Below, in pieces: positions 22,994-30,290 of a DNA stretch of 30,290 nt. Each line of letters begins with the position of its first letter. Position 1 is the first letter of the stretch. Both the position numbers and the translations under genes were made by a program. The notes under the pieces were generated by a model. The model saw only the letters and a program-made list of their open reading frames with translations, searched no databases and was not told where the DNA came from. Origin of the DNA: Lachnospiraceae bacterium (GTDB lineage: Bacteria; Bacillota_A; Clostridia; Lachnospirales; Lachnospiraceae); contig JAIKXO010000037.1 of the NCBI GenBank assembly GCA_024684065.1, positions 1 to 30,290 on the forward strand, written 5' to 3'.

Positions 22994-24808
22994 TTGAACA
23001 GCGGAAACAGGGGCTTAGGCTTTTATATACTGATAATTGCCATGTTTATCTGCCTTTCATTCGTATGGAAGGGAATGTGGACAGAAAAGCAGACATATCT
23101 CACCTATGCCGATTTTATTGAAGAGCTGGAAAACAGCAGTAACATTGAAGGAATAAATATAAAGCAGAATTCAGAGGTACCCACCGGCGTGGTCGAGGTT
23201 ACCTTAAAAAGCGGAGTTGTAAAGAATTTAAACGTCTCTGATGTCAAGGATATAGAAAAGCTGCTTGCCGATAAATATCCCGAATACACCATGGAGGACG
23301 TGAAGCGCGAAAGCTGGTTTATGACCTATATGCTCCCGAGTCTCTTAGTCGTTATCGTGGTGGCAATCATCTTCTTTTATGTAAATAACCAGAGCTCGGC
23401 CGCGGGCGGTTCCAGAATGATGAATTTCGGAAGAAGCCCCGCGAAGCTTTCCTCCAAGGACAATAATATAAGATTTGCCGATGTAGCCGGGCTCGAGGAG
23501 GAAAAACAGGATCTTGAGGAGATAGTGGATTTTCTGAGTACACCGGAAAAATATACCGAGGTGGGCGCAAGGATCCCCAAAGGCGTGATCTTGGTCGGCC
23601 CTCCCGGAACGGGAAAGACCCTCTTAGCCAAGGCGATCGCGGGAGAAGCGGGCGTTCCCTTCTTCAGCATCTCCGGTTCTGATTTTGTGGAAATGTTCGT
23701 GGGCGTCGGCGCCTCAAGAGTGAGGGATCTGTTCGCAGAAGCAAAGAAAAACGCCCCCTGCATAATCTTCATAGACGAGATCGATGCCGTGGCAAGAAGA
23801 AGAGGCACCGGAATGGGCGGCGGACATGATGAAAGGGAGCAGACCCTTAACCAGATGCTCGTCGAAATGGACGGCTTCGGCACAAATGAAGGGATCATCG
23901 TCATAGCCGCTACAAACAGGGCTGATATATTAGATCCCGCCATCTTAAGGCCGGGAAGATTTGACAGGAAGATCTCGGTCGGAACTCCCGATGTAAAAGG
24001 GCGTGAAGAGATCCTTAAGGTACATTCCAAAAACAAGCCCCTTGCCGAGGATGTGAATATCGAACATATAGCAAGGACCACCGCTGGCTTTACGGGAGCC
24101 GATCTGGAAAACCTTATGAACGAGGCGGCGATCAATTCGGCCAAGGCAGACCGGAAGTACGTTATCATGGACGACATAAAGGAAGCCTTCGTTAAGGTCG
24201 GCATAGGCACCGAGAAAAAGAGCAAGGTTGTTTCCGAAAAGGAAAAAAAGATCACCGCTTACCATGAATCGGGACATGCCATCCTCTTCCATCTGCTTCC
24301 CGACGTCGGGCCGGTTTATTCTGTTTCGATCATACCCACCGGAATGGGGGCTGCCGGTTATACCATGCCTCTCCCCGAAAGAGACGAGATGTTCAATACG
24401 AAGGGCAAGATGCTTCAGGATATTATAGTATCGCTCGGAGGCAGGGTTGCCGAATCCCTTATTTTCGACGATATAACCACCGGCGCTTCCCAGGACATAA
24501 AGCAGGCCACCAAGATAGCCAAGAAAATGGTCACGAAGTACGGGATGTCTGACAAGATAGGCGTTATCTGCTACGACAATGACGACGACGAGGTTTTCAT
24601 AGGACGGGACCTGGCCCACAGCACAAGGGGCTACAGTGAGGAGATCGCAGGCGAGATCGATAAGGAAGTCAGGCGTATAATCGGGGAATGCTATGAAAAG
24701 GCCGAAAAGCTGATAAAGGAAAACGAAGAGATCCTTCATAAAAGCGCCGCTCTCCTGCTTGAAAAGGAAAAGATCAGCAGAGAAGAGTTTGAAGCCCTCT
24801 TTGTTTAA
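22994..24808 (+). CDS. ftsH: ATP-dependent membrane metalloprotease FtsH
   Basis: Membrane-anchored AAA+ zinc protease for quality control of membrane and regulatory proteins. Two membrane helices (about 9-25 and 110-131) flank the external domain. AAA module: Walker A GPPGTGKT (202-209), pore FVGVG (235-239), Walker B IIFIDEID (257-264), SRH near 307-324. Protease: HESGH (424-428) with Asp501 in the TTGASQD segment as third zinc ligand. 604 residues, normal. TTG start at 22994, supported by AGGAG 7 bases upstream (22982-22986). Last gene of the divIC-tilS-hpt group. Confidence 0.96.
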   Translation: MNSGNRGLGFYILIIAMFICLSFVWKGMWTEKQTYLTYADFIEELENSSNIEGINIKQNSEVPTGVVEVTLKSGVVKNLNVSDVKDIEKLLADKYPEYTMEDVKRESWFMTYMLPSLLVVIVVAIIFFYVNNQSSAAGGSRMMNFGRSPAKLSSKDNNIRFADVAGLEEEKQDLEEIVDFLSTPEKYTEVGARIPKGVILVGPPGTGKTLLAKAIAGEAGVPFFSISGSDFVEMFVGVGASRVRDLFAEAKKNAPCIIFIDEIDAVARRRGTGMGGGHDEREQTLNQMLVEMDGFGTNEGIIVIAATNRADILDPAILRPGRFDRKISVGTPDVKGREEILKVHSKNKPLAEDVNIEHIARTTAGFTGADLENLMNEAAINSAKADRKYVIMDDIKEAFVKVGIGTEKKSKVVSEKEKKITAYHESGHAILFHLLPDVGPVYSVSIIPTGMGAAGYTMPLPERDEMFNTKGKMLQDIIVSLGGRVAESLIFDDITTGASQDIKQATKIAKKMVTKYGMSDKIGVICYDNDDDEVFIGRDLAHSTRGYSEEIAGEIDKEVRRIIGECYEKAEKLIKENEEILHKSAALLLEKEKISREEFEALFV

Positions 24809-24953
24809 AACTGACAAAAAGAACGGCTCTTTTTTGTAAAGTTTGTGCAAACTACGACTAGACGAAACAGGCTTAAATAAATATAATAACTGTCGTAACC
24901 CCCAATACAGTATAGCTTAAAAGCTATACCCCATAAAAAGAAATACCTTCTCC

Positions 24954-24986
24954 AAAAATGGCAGCTATCGTGAGGCTGTCATTTTT
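24954..24986 (+). terminator. Rho-independent terminator after the ftsH operon
   Basis: AAAAATGGCAGC (24954-24965) pairs with GCTGTCATTTTT (24975-24986) over 12 positions with one G-T wobble and a 9-base loop. The A-rich arm and T-rich arm allow action in both directions, but on the plus strand it closes the division/tilS/hpt/ftsH transcript. Confidence 0.7.
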
Positions 24987-24988
24987 AC

Positions 24989-25017
24989 TTTAAACGGTTT
25001 TTATTTTATGGTATACT
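24989..25017 (+). promoter_or_regulatory. Promoter of the GH13 amylase gene
   Basis: TTTAAA (24989-24994), 17-base spacer, TATACT (25012-25017) preceded by TG one base upstream (extended -10). It lies directly behind the terminator arm and about 40 bases before the coding region. Confidence 0.6.
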
Positions 25018-25058
25018 ATCAATTGTCATATTTTATGATGTAATGTGTGGAGAGTATA

Positions 25059-27158
25059 TTGGGTCTTAATCAGGATCTTTATAAAAAAGAAAGATATCTG
25101 TCAAGCATGCGTCCTTTCCTGAATAAAGACGCTGTTTTTTCTGACAGCACCTCTGCATATCTGGATCCGTGCGAGCCGAGTCCATACGGCCTCGTCACGG
25201 TAAAACTCCGTACTGCCAAAAACAACATAGATTATGCCTTTATAATCTGCAACGGTGAGCGCTTCCTGATGGACAAGGCGGGAACTACCGGGCATTTTGA
25301 CTATTATAAATATGATCTTCAGCTCGAAAATGAGATCGTGCTCTATTATTTTGAAGTCGTCGTCGGAAATGTCCGCTGCCAGTATGACATGCGCGGAGCT
25401 GTCGACAAAGCGGATCTGAATTTCAGCTTCCAGATACGGCCGGGCTTTTCCACCCCGGAATGGGCAAAGGGAGCGGTATTCTACCAGATCTATGTCGACA
25501 GGTTCTTTAACGGAGACCCGTCTAACGACGTGCTTACGAATGAATACCAGTATATCGGCGACAAGTCCGTTCATGCCGAATCCTGGGACAAATACCCCCG
25601 CACGATGGGCGTCCGGGAGTTTTACGGCGGCGATCTTCAGGGTGTTTTGGACAAGATGGACTATCTTGAAGGTCTCGGGATCGACGCGATCTACTTTAAC
25701 CCCCTGCTTGTTTCTCCTTCGAATCATAAGTATGATATCCAGGATTATGATTATATAGACCCCCACTTCGGAAAAATAGTCGACGACAGCGGGGAGCTGT
25801 TAAAGGACTTCCAGACAGAGAACAGGGAAGCCACAAAGTATATAAACCGGGTGACCAGCAAAGCAAACCTCGAAGCGAGCAACGAGCTGTTCGTAAAGGT
25901 GGTTGAGGAAGCCCATAAACGGGGCATAAAGGTGATCTTAGACGGCGTCTTTAATCACTGCGGCTCCTTCAATAAATGGATCGACAGAGAGCGTATATAC
26001 GAAAACGCCGAAGGCTACGAAAAGGGAGCTTACATCTCTGCGGACAGCCCTTACAGGGATTTCTTCCATTTCTTCAACGAAAACGCCTGGCCCTATAATT
26101 CGAGTTATGACGGCTGGTGGGGGCATGACACCCTTCCTAAGCTTAATTATGAAGCCTCACAGAAGCTGTGCGACTATATTCTGAGAGTTGCGGTCAAATG
26201 GGTCTCTCCTCCTTATAACGTGGACGGATGGAGGCTTGACGTAGCCGCAGATCTCGGCCACAGCCCCGATTTCAACCACACCTTCTGGAAGGAATTCCGC
26301 CGTGCCGTAAAAAGGGCCAATCCCGATGCGATCATAATCGCGGAGCATTACGGGGATCCCTCCAGCTGGCTTCACGGCGACGAATGGGACACGGTCATGA
26401 ACTATGACGCCTTCATGGAGCCCGTTACCTGGTTTCTGACCGGGATGCAGAAACACAGCGACGATTTCAGGCAGGACATGCTCGGAAACGCTGACAATTT
26501 TGCAAATGCGATGCTTTGGAACTCAACCAAGCTTCCGCCCCAGAGTTTATTTGTGGCGATGAATGAGCTGTCAAACCACGATCATTCAAGGTTTCTTACG
26601 AGAACCAACCATGTGGTCGGCAGGGTCGCGGATAAAGGGCCTGAGGCCGCCAATGTCGGAGTAGACAAGGCCGTCATGAGGGAAGCGGTGCTTATGCAGA
26701 TGACCTGGCCGGGCGCCCCTACGATCTACTATGGCGACGAGGCGGGAGTATGCGGCTTTACCGATCCCGACAACAGAAGAACCTATCCCTGGGGAAAAGA
26801 GGATATGGAGCTTGTCAATTACCACAGGGATGTAATTAAGATGCATAAGGAGAACGAGGAATTCATCTCGGGATCCCTCCGTATTCTTTATAAGAACTAT
26901 AACGTCATTGCCTACGGAAGGTTCACCGAGACTTCCCAGAGCATAGTGATCATAAACAACAACGACCAGTCACAGGAGCTCGAAATAAAGTTCGGCTGGC
27001 AGATAGGCGCGATGGAGGAATGCGTTCTTGAAAGCATAATGTATTCGGACTATGAGGGCTATAACACGGACGTTTATACTTATTACACTCAAAAAGGGCG
27101 TGTAAGCATAAAGCTTCGCAAAAAATGCGGCATAGTCCTCAAGGTGGTCAACGTATAG
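25059..27158 (+). CDS. Glycoside hydrolase family 13 (cyclomaltodextrinase/neopullulanase-like)
   Basis: Cytoplasmic alpha-glucan hydrolase; no signal peptide. Residues about 1-125 form an N-terminal beta-rich domain of the type before cyclomaltodextrinases and neopullulanases. The (beta/alpha)8 barrel carries the four GH13 regions: DGVFNHCG (region I), DGWRLDVA with nucleophile Asp394, IIAEHYG with acid/base Glu429, and LSNHDHSR with Asp508. 699 residues is long for the group; a charged insertion around 240-280 (FQTENREATKYINRVTSKAN) interrupts the barrel between strand 3 regions. Start: TTG at 25059, with GGAG at 25049-25052 6 bases upstream; GTG at 25047 is in frame but lacks such a site. 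The sugar importer at the start of the window could supply its substrate, though the two are unlinked. Confidence 0.9.
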   Translation: MGLNQDLYKKERYLSSMRPFLNKDAVFSDSTSAYLDPCEPSPYGLVTVKLRTAKNNIDYAFIICNGERFLMDKAGTTGHFDYYKYDLQLENEIVLYYFEVVVGNVRCQYDMRGAVDKADLNFSFQIRPGFSTPEWAKGAVFYQIYVDRFFNGDPSNDVLTNEYQYIGDKSVHAESWDKYPRTMGVREFYGGDLQGVLDKMDYLEGLGIDAIYFNPLLVSPSNHKYDIQDYDYIDPHFGKIVDDSGELLKDFQTENREATKYINRVTSKANLEASNELFVKVVEEAHKRGIKVILDGVFNHCGSFNKWIDRERIYENAEGYEKGAYISADSPYRDFFHFFNENAWPYNSSYDGWWGHDTLPKLNYEASQKLCDYILRVAVKWVSPPYNVDGWRLDVAADLGHSPDFNHTFWKEFRRAVKRANPDAIIIAEHYGDPSSWLHGDEWDTVMNYDAFMEPVTWFLTGMQKHSDDFRQDMLGNADNFANAMLWNSTKLPPQSLFVAMNELSNHDHSRFLTRTNHVVGRVADKGPEAANVGVDKAVMREAVLMQMTWPGAPTIYYGDEAGVCGFTDPDNRRTYPWGKEDMELVNYHRDVIKMHKENEEFISGSLRILYKNYNVIAYGRFTETSQSIVIINNNDQSQELEIKFGWQIGAMEECVLESIMYSDYEGYNTDVYTYYTQKGRVSIKLRKKCGIVLKVVNV

Positions 27159-27187
27159 TCTGATAAGGCGGTCGGAGCATAAATGCC

Positions 27188-27475
27188 GTGTTAATCAAAA
27201 AATCTGCTTTGGAGGCGGTCAGGACAATGATGCGTGAAATGGAATTTAAGATGGAACGTCCCGGGCTTCTTGCGGAGGGGGATACGGTTACGGTTACCGA
27301 GGGCATCCTCCCCACTAGCTATTATTACACCATAAACCCTTCATTAGCCATGTCAAAGAACTTTAAGTCCAGGGACAGGCTCTCTGCAACCGAAGGTACA
27401 GTGACGCATATTGAGGAACGCAACAGCGCTTATTATGTAACTGTAGAATTTAATGAAAAAACACTTGATAATTGA
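27188..27475 (+). CDS. Small protein of unknown function, 95 residues
   Basis: I do not recognise this gene. It is soluble and has no membrane segment. Pattern: helical N-terminus (ALEAVRTMMREMEFKMER), then a short beta-rich part (GDTVTVTEGILPTSYYYTI ... GTVTHIEERNSAYYVTVEFNEK) that could form a small barrel or sheet. The gene follows the amylase by 29 bases on the same strand, so it is likely in the same transcript. The start is open: GTG at 27188 with GGAG about 10 bases upstream, or ATG at 27227 with GGAGG (27211-27215) 11 bases upstream; the longer form is given. The tRNA-Phe promoter overlaps its last codons. Confidence 0.65.
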   Translation: MLIKKSALEAVRTMMREMEFKMERPGLLAEGDTVTVTEGILPTSYYYTINPSLAMSKNFKSRDRLSATEGTVTHIEERNSAYYVTVEFNEKTLDN

Positions 27476-27492
27476 CAATAATATGTTATAAT
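27465..27492 (+). promoter_or_regulatory. Promoter of the tRNA pair
   Basis: TTGATA (27465-27470), 16-base spacer, TATAAT (27487-27492), about 22 bases upstream of the tRNA-Phe 5' end. The -35 box lies inside the 3' end of the preceding small gene. Confidence 0.6.
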
Positions 27493-27514
27493 AGCTCTTG
27501 CAGTGCCAAAAAGA

Positions 27515-27587
27515 GCCCAGATAGCTCAGTTGGTAGAGCAGTGGACTGAAAATCCACGTGTCGCTGGTTCGATTCCGGCTCTGGGCA
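27515..27587 (+). tRNA. tRNA-Phe (anticodon GAA)
   Basis: Complete cloverleaf: acceptor GCCCAGA with TCTGGGC, D-arm GCTCAGTTGGTAGAGC, anticodon arm TGGACTGAAAATCCA with GAA, T-arm with GGTTCGATTCC, discriminator A. The 3' CCA is not encoded. Confidence 0.96.
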
Positions 27588-27646
27588 TTTCGGTTTCATA
27601 TCAGGAATCGGACACGATTTGATCAGATACAACTAAATATAACGTT

Positions 27647-27668
27647 ATTGGCAGTCTTCTCTGCCAAT
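27647..27668 (+). other. Hairpin between the two tRNA genes
   Basis: Perfect 8-bp stem ATTGGCAG (27647-27654) with CTGCCAAT (27661-27668), loop TCTTCT. No T-tract follows, so it is more likely a processing or folding element of a joint tRNA precursor than a terminator. Confidence 0.4.
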
Positions 27669-27677
27669 GCCGGACAT

Positions 27678-27748
27678 GCAGGTGTGGTTCAATGGTAGAA
27701 CATCAGCCTTCCAAGCTGAAAACGTGGGTTCGATTCCCATCACCTGCT
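27678..27748 (+). tRNA. tRNA-Gly (anticodon TCC)
   Basis: Cloverleaf: acceptor GCAGGTG with CACCTGC, D-arm GTTCAATGGTAGAAC, anticodon arm ending in CTTCCAA with TCC, T-arm with GGTTCGATTCC, discriminator T; 71 bases, no encoded CCA. The integrase gene starts its 3' end 71 bases beyond, making this tRNA a candidate integration site. Confidence 0.95.
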
Positions 27749-27804
27749 TTTTCTTATTCCCTTTAAACTCAAGGGTTTGCGGGGATTTTTTTATGCCAAA
27801 ATAG

Positions 27805-27823
27805 TTGCATTATTTTGCATTAT
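27805..27823. repeat. Tandem TTGCATTAT repeats beside the integrase gene
   Basis: Two exact 9-base copies at 27805-27813 and 27815-27823, one base apart, the second overlapping the integrase stop. Short repeats next to an integrase can be arm-type binding sites; this is only suggestive. Confidence 0.3.
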
Positions 27824-29055
27824 CCCAAGACTTCCCTTATTTTATCGTCCTCGCAGGCATTTGAAATCGTTTTGTTATAATGCCTCATCATATTAGCGGT
27901 GGTATGTCCTGACAGCCTCTGTATCTCCTTTTCACTTATCCCAGCATCATACATGGCTGAAATATTGTGGAACCTGATGCCATGCGAGCTGAAATACTTT
28001 ACGCCCTCCTTTTCGCAAATTTTTTTTAAATTTGAATTGAACCCATTTGTATAGATCGGTCCGTTTCCGCTTCTGTTTGGCAGAAGCCATTCTGAGTTGT
28101 CGTAATTCTCAAAAAGCCATACTATGACCGAGAGAGCCCTCTCTGATAATGGCTCGATACGTTTACCGGCCTCCTTGCCACCTTTCATGATATTCGATCG
28201 AACAGGATGCCTTTTTGCAGTACCCGTCTTTTTATCAACCATTTGCGACCTGATATGGACGGTTTTTGCTTCTAAATCAATATCGCCTTTCTGTAAAGCA
28301 CGGAGCTCACCTATGCGAATATCAAGGCAAAACATCAATTCAATCGCTTTAGTATAGACTGTAGGCCTCATATTCTCGCAAACGGTCAGGATATTCTTTC
28401 TATCCTCCTTAGAGTAAACGCCTTCCCATTTATCGGAAACAGGAGCAAATTTCAGCTTATTTGTAGAAATAAGGCTTGCCTTTTTACAATCTATGCCGCG
28501 GGTAATAGCATAATCAAAAACAGCATTTATAACCGTTTTGACATTATTGAACGTTGACCGTTTCATAGTGCCATCAGCTGTAAGCTCCCGATAGAATACA
28601 TATATTTGATCGAGTAATACCTCTGTGATCGGCTTATTGAGCCATTTAGCCCTCTTGCCAACCACATGCTTATTCCAGTCGGCTTTGTAGTGAACCAGTG
28701 TTAAATCGTTCAAAATATGAGCTTCTTCGTATTCATTTATCATACGCTCATATATTTCGCAGACTGTTACCCGGTCATCAGTAGAACCAAAATAATGGTC
28801 GTACAGGTAATCAATCACATCGTTGTAGCTGCTACGGTTGATTTTTTCTGATTCCAACCACGGGCATCTGGTGGAGTAGATAGTCTGCTTTTTAGTCACA
28901 AACGGTCCGCTTATCTTATACTTATGAACTTGTAAAACCTGCTTTTCCTTCTCCTTTCTTATCACATCCAATACCGCATCTGTAACTTCCGAAGGTAGAT
29001 TATCATACGATAAGATGGATTGTAAAGAAGAAAGCTTATTCTTTTCTTTTGACAA
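27820..29055 (-). CDS. Tyrosine-type site-specific integrase
   Basis: Phage/ICE-type recombinase, 411 residues. N-terminal part carries an arm-binding-like region followed by a SAM-like core-binding domain (about 95-195). The catalytic domain has Arg247 (DIRIGELRAL), His358-x-x-Arg361 (SSHGIRFH), His384 (RLSGHTTANMMRHY) and the nucleophile Tyr393, so all key residues are intact. The start is TTG at 29055 behind AAGGCGG; an in-frame stop lies upstream and no better start exists. Its 3' end faces tRNA-Gly. The AT-richer composition than the operons to the left fits acquired DNA. No excisionase-like gene is seen in the window. Confidence 0.92.
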   Translation of the reverse strand: MSKEKNKLSSLQSILSYDNLPSEVTDAVLDVIRKEKEKQVLQVHKYKISGPFVTKKQTIYSTRCPWLESEKINRSSYNDVIDYLYDHYFGSTDDRVTVCEIYERMINEYEEAHILNDLTLVHYKADWNKHVVGKRAKWLNKPITEVLLDQIYVFYRELTADGTMKRSTFNNVKTVINAVFDYAITRGIDCKKASLISTNKLKFAPVSDKWEGVYSKEDRKNILTVCENMRPTVYTKAIELMFCLDIRIGELRALQKGDIDLEAKTVHIRSQMVDKKTGTAKRHPVRSNIMKGGKEAGKRIEPLSERALSVIVWLFENYDNSEWLLPNRSGNGPIYTNGFNSNLKKICEKEGVKYFSSHGIRFHNISAMYDAGISEKEIQRLSGHTTANMMRHYNKTISNACEDDKIREVLG

Positions 29056-29384
29056 TAGGAGCCGCCTTATCTCTTATAGCTTAATGTTTTAGTTATATGT
29101 CACCCTACCGTTAGATTGTTGCTTTTCATTGGCTATATCTCTCAGGGCTTATTTGGAGAAGACAATAAATACTAACCGTCAGATATATATTTTTCAACGA
29201 ATTATTGAAAATAAGATTGACCGGTATACTCTCAGCTTCTTTAAGTCTATCAAGGAACTCAAAAAGAATATGAGCAGATTGATTTTTTCTTTACAAGTTG
29301 GGCTCTAAAGCAAAAGGTAAAACAAACCTATATAAATTATGATAAGTTTTTTTGTATATCTCTAGGATAGAATTGAGGTACACC
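29056..29384. other. AT-rich spacer between integrase and flagellin
   Basis: No convincing gene. It contains a 7-bp hairpin (TTTTCAA 29191-29197 with TTGAAAA 29205-29211) and a 13-base direct repeat: TACTAACCGTCAG at 29170-29182 recurs at 29429-29441, inside the flagellin gene where it encodes TNRQ. The first copy may be a relic of another flagellin-like sequence. Confidence 0.4.
29318..29345 (+). promoter_or_regulatory. Possible flagellar sigma factor (sigma-28/sigma-D) promoter
   Basis: TAAAACAA (29318-29325), 12-base gap, TATGATAA (29338-29345), a partial match to the TAAA-N15-GCCGATAA pattern, 40 bases before the flagellin start. The -10 part lacks the usual GCC, so the call is weak. Confidence 0.3.
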
Positions 29385-30068
29385 ATGTCCAACATGAACG
29401 TGCTGATGCATAACATGCAGTCCATGTTTACTAACCGTCAGTTGGGTATTACGAATAATAACAAAGCAAAATCTACTGAAAAGCTTTCATCAGGATATAA
29501 AATTAACCGTGCGGCTGATGACGCTGCAGGACTAACCATTTCTGAGGGTATGCGCCGACAGATCCGAGGGCTGACCCAAGGCACAAAGAATACGCAAGAT
29601 GGTATTTCCATGTGCAAAATCGCAGATGGAGCGTTGGCCGAGGTCGGCGATATGATGCATAGATTGACGGAGCTTTCTATTAAGTCGGCCAATGGAACAA
29701 ACACCGCAGAGGACAGAGAAGCAATACAGGAGGAAGTTAATCAGATTCTTAATGAGATTGATAGAGTTTCTACTTCAACGACCTTTAACGAACATAGAAT
29801 TTTTGCATCTGAACCAGAACTGAAACCAAATATAACAATTAATCAAGCCAATCTTTCAAATACAGAAATAATTGAGAACTTATTGAATAAATCATATCCT
29901 GCCATATCGCAAGACGTAGTTTTGGACGATTGCGATGAAAATATATCAAAGGATCTGGCAAATAAATTTATATCGGATTTAAGCAACTTTGCTATTATCG
30001 ATTATTTACCGCGTAACGGATATACTTTTCCTGAAGACAAATCAGAAATAGAGCCCCCCGTGTGTTAG
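29385..30068 (+). pseudogene. Flagellin gene truncated by an insertion sequence
   Basis: N-terminal flagellin domain: residues about 1-140 contain KLSSGYKINRAADDAAGLTISE, MRRQIRGLTQGTKNTQDGISM, ADGALAEVGDMMHRLTELS and SANGTNTAEDREAIQEEVNQ, the D0/D1 helices that form the filament core and the region sensed by TLR5. Residues 141-227 are a different, Asn/Asp/Ile-rich stretch, presumably the start of a variable central domain. The C-terminal D1/D0 helices needed for filament assembly are absent, and the frame closes at TAG exactly where a transposase-bearing element begins, so the gene was most likely cut by insertion. GAGG is 7 bases before the ATG at 29385, so the upstream open codons are not used. 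Confidence 0.75.
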
Positions 30069-30079
30069 GATAGATGTCA

Positions 30080-30134
30080 GTGAAGCAACACAGTTTTTGT
30101 GGTAGGATTAAGGTACCACAGGAAGGAGCTTCAC
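30080..30134 (+). promoter_or_regulatory. Nested hairpin covering the transposase ribosome binding site
   Basis: Outer stem GTGAAGC (30080-30086) with GCTTCAC (30128-30134); inner stem TGTGGTA (30098-30104) with TACCACA (30114-30120). The 3' outer arm includes the end of AAGGAG (30123-30128) and the spacer before the ATG, so the ribosome binding site would be partly blocked in a long read-through transcript. Confidence 0.5.
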
Positions 30135-30136
30135 AG

Positions 30137-30290
30137 ATGAATTATAGTGCAGAATACAAGGAGGCAATCCTTCGCCGGATGCTTCCCCCGAACAACGAAT
30201 CCATCACCAAGATCGCAAAAGAGGAAGGTCTCTCAGAACAGACACTCCGCAACTGGCGGGATAAAGCCAGAAAGGAAGGGTACGCTGCTC
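30137..30290 (+). CDS. Transposase OrfA-like helix-turn-helix protein, 3' truncated by window
   Basis: First 51 residues visible: a basic helical N-terminus (MNYSAEYKEAILRRML) followed by a helix-turn-helix (SITKIAKEEGLSEQTLRNWR), the form of the first open frame of IS3-type elements (HTH_Tnp_1), which binds the element's ends. AAGGAG is 8 bases before the ATG. It remains open to the window edge. The base composition is higher in GC than the flagellin it interrupts, in line with separate origin. Confidence 0.75.
   Translation, partial: MNYSAEYKEAILRRMLPPNNESITKIAKEEGLSEQTLRNWRDKARKEGYAA

Larger units (their letters stand above)
24809..25058. other. Intergenic region between ftsH and the amylase gene
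   Basis: Holds a weak AT-only hairpin just after ftsH (AAAAAGA 24816-24822 with TCTTTTT from 24828), a palindromic 8-bp stem with a 2-base loop (24911-24918 with 24921-24928), a convincing terminator at 24954-24986, and the amylase promoter. No open frame worth reporting. Confidence 0.5.
30055..30290 (+). mobile_element. Insertion sequence, left end (IS3-like), partial
   Basis: The element seems to begin near 30055-30063, within or beside the last flagellin codons, and continues past the window. It holds a folded leader and a transposase start. The exact left boundary and family cannot be fixed without the right end. Confidence 0.6.

Noticed and set aside
22912..23121. 69-codon frame between hpt and ftsH
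   Set aside because: Runs through a hairpin and far into ftsH in another frame; the TTG start of ftsH has the only good ribosome binding site.
23377..24850. Two long open frames on the minus strand (23377-24255 and 23945-24850)
   Set aside because: Antisense shadows of ftsH, without ribosome binding sites or family motifs.
1..30290. CRISPR array, rRNA genes or a replication origin
   Set aside because: No regularly spaced direct repeats, no rRNA-like sequence and no DnaA-box cluster were seen by eye.

Overview
The window looks like a chromosomal segment of an anaerobic, probably flagellated member of the Clostridia, most likely Lachnospiraceae. This is inferred from the divIC-tilS-hpt-ftsH gene order, the Lachnospiraceae-like flagellin N-terminus, frequent TTG/GTG starts behind strong AGGAG ribosome binding sites, and the carbohydrate-uptake style (lipoprotein binding protein plus two permeases without a local ATPase). 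Genus cannot be fixed from sequence alone.

Layout. (1) 1-3401, minus strand: a sugar ABC importer operon (binding lipoprotein, MalF-type and MalG-type permeases) with a structured spacer after the binding-protein gene. (2) 3402-4097: a long intergenic region with a ~205-bp chain of hairpins (3861-4066), followed by a divergent AraC-family regulator (4098-4952, plus). (3) 5068-5181, minus: a 37-residue single-membrane-segment acidic-tailed protein with its own promoter. (4) 5316-14995, minus: a ten-gene Mrp/Mbh-type cation/proton antiporter operon in the order E-F-G-MbhD-(MbhE+MrpB)-C-D, followed by three further proton-channel (NuoL/M/N-like) subunits; no hydrogenase or other redox subunits are present. 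It starts from a good sigma-A promoter at 15114-15141. (5) 15143-20234, minus: a divergent ClpX-like AAA+ unfoldase, then an MBOAT O-acyltransferase, an SGNH/DltD-like partner and a CPBP-family membrane protein; the first three genes overlap or abut. (6) 20235-20627: divergent promoters and a three-hairpin leader. (7) 20628-24808, plus: divIC/ftsB-like, tilS, hpt, ftsH. (8) 25059-27475, plus: a GH13 amylase and a small unknown protein. (9) 27515-27748: tRNA-Phe and tRNA-Gly. (10) 27820-30290: an AT-richer accessory segment beside tRNA-Gly with a tyrosine integrase, a flagellin gene cut short by an insertion sequence, and the first part of that element's transposase gene.

How the parts fit: the sugar importer and the GH13 enzyme point to uptake and breakdown of alpha-glucan-like oligosaccharides, although they are not adjacent and the transported sugar is not known. 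The Mrp-type complex would handle Na+/H+ exchange. The MBOAT/SGNH pair would acylate an envelope or extracellular polymer. The ClpX-like protein is the most unusual housekeeping-type gene: its RKH loop is not recognisable and it carries a ~130-residue low-complexity linker. Start codons were moved from the longest possible frame where a ribosome binding site supported it; these decisions are stated per gene.
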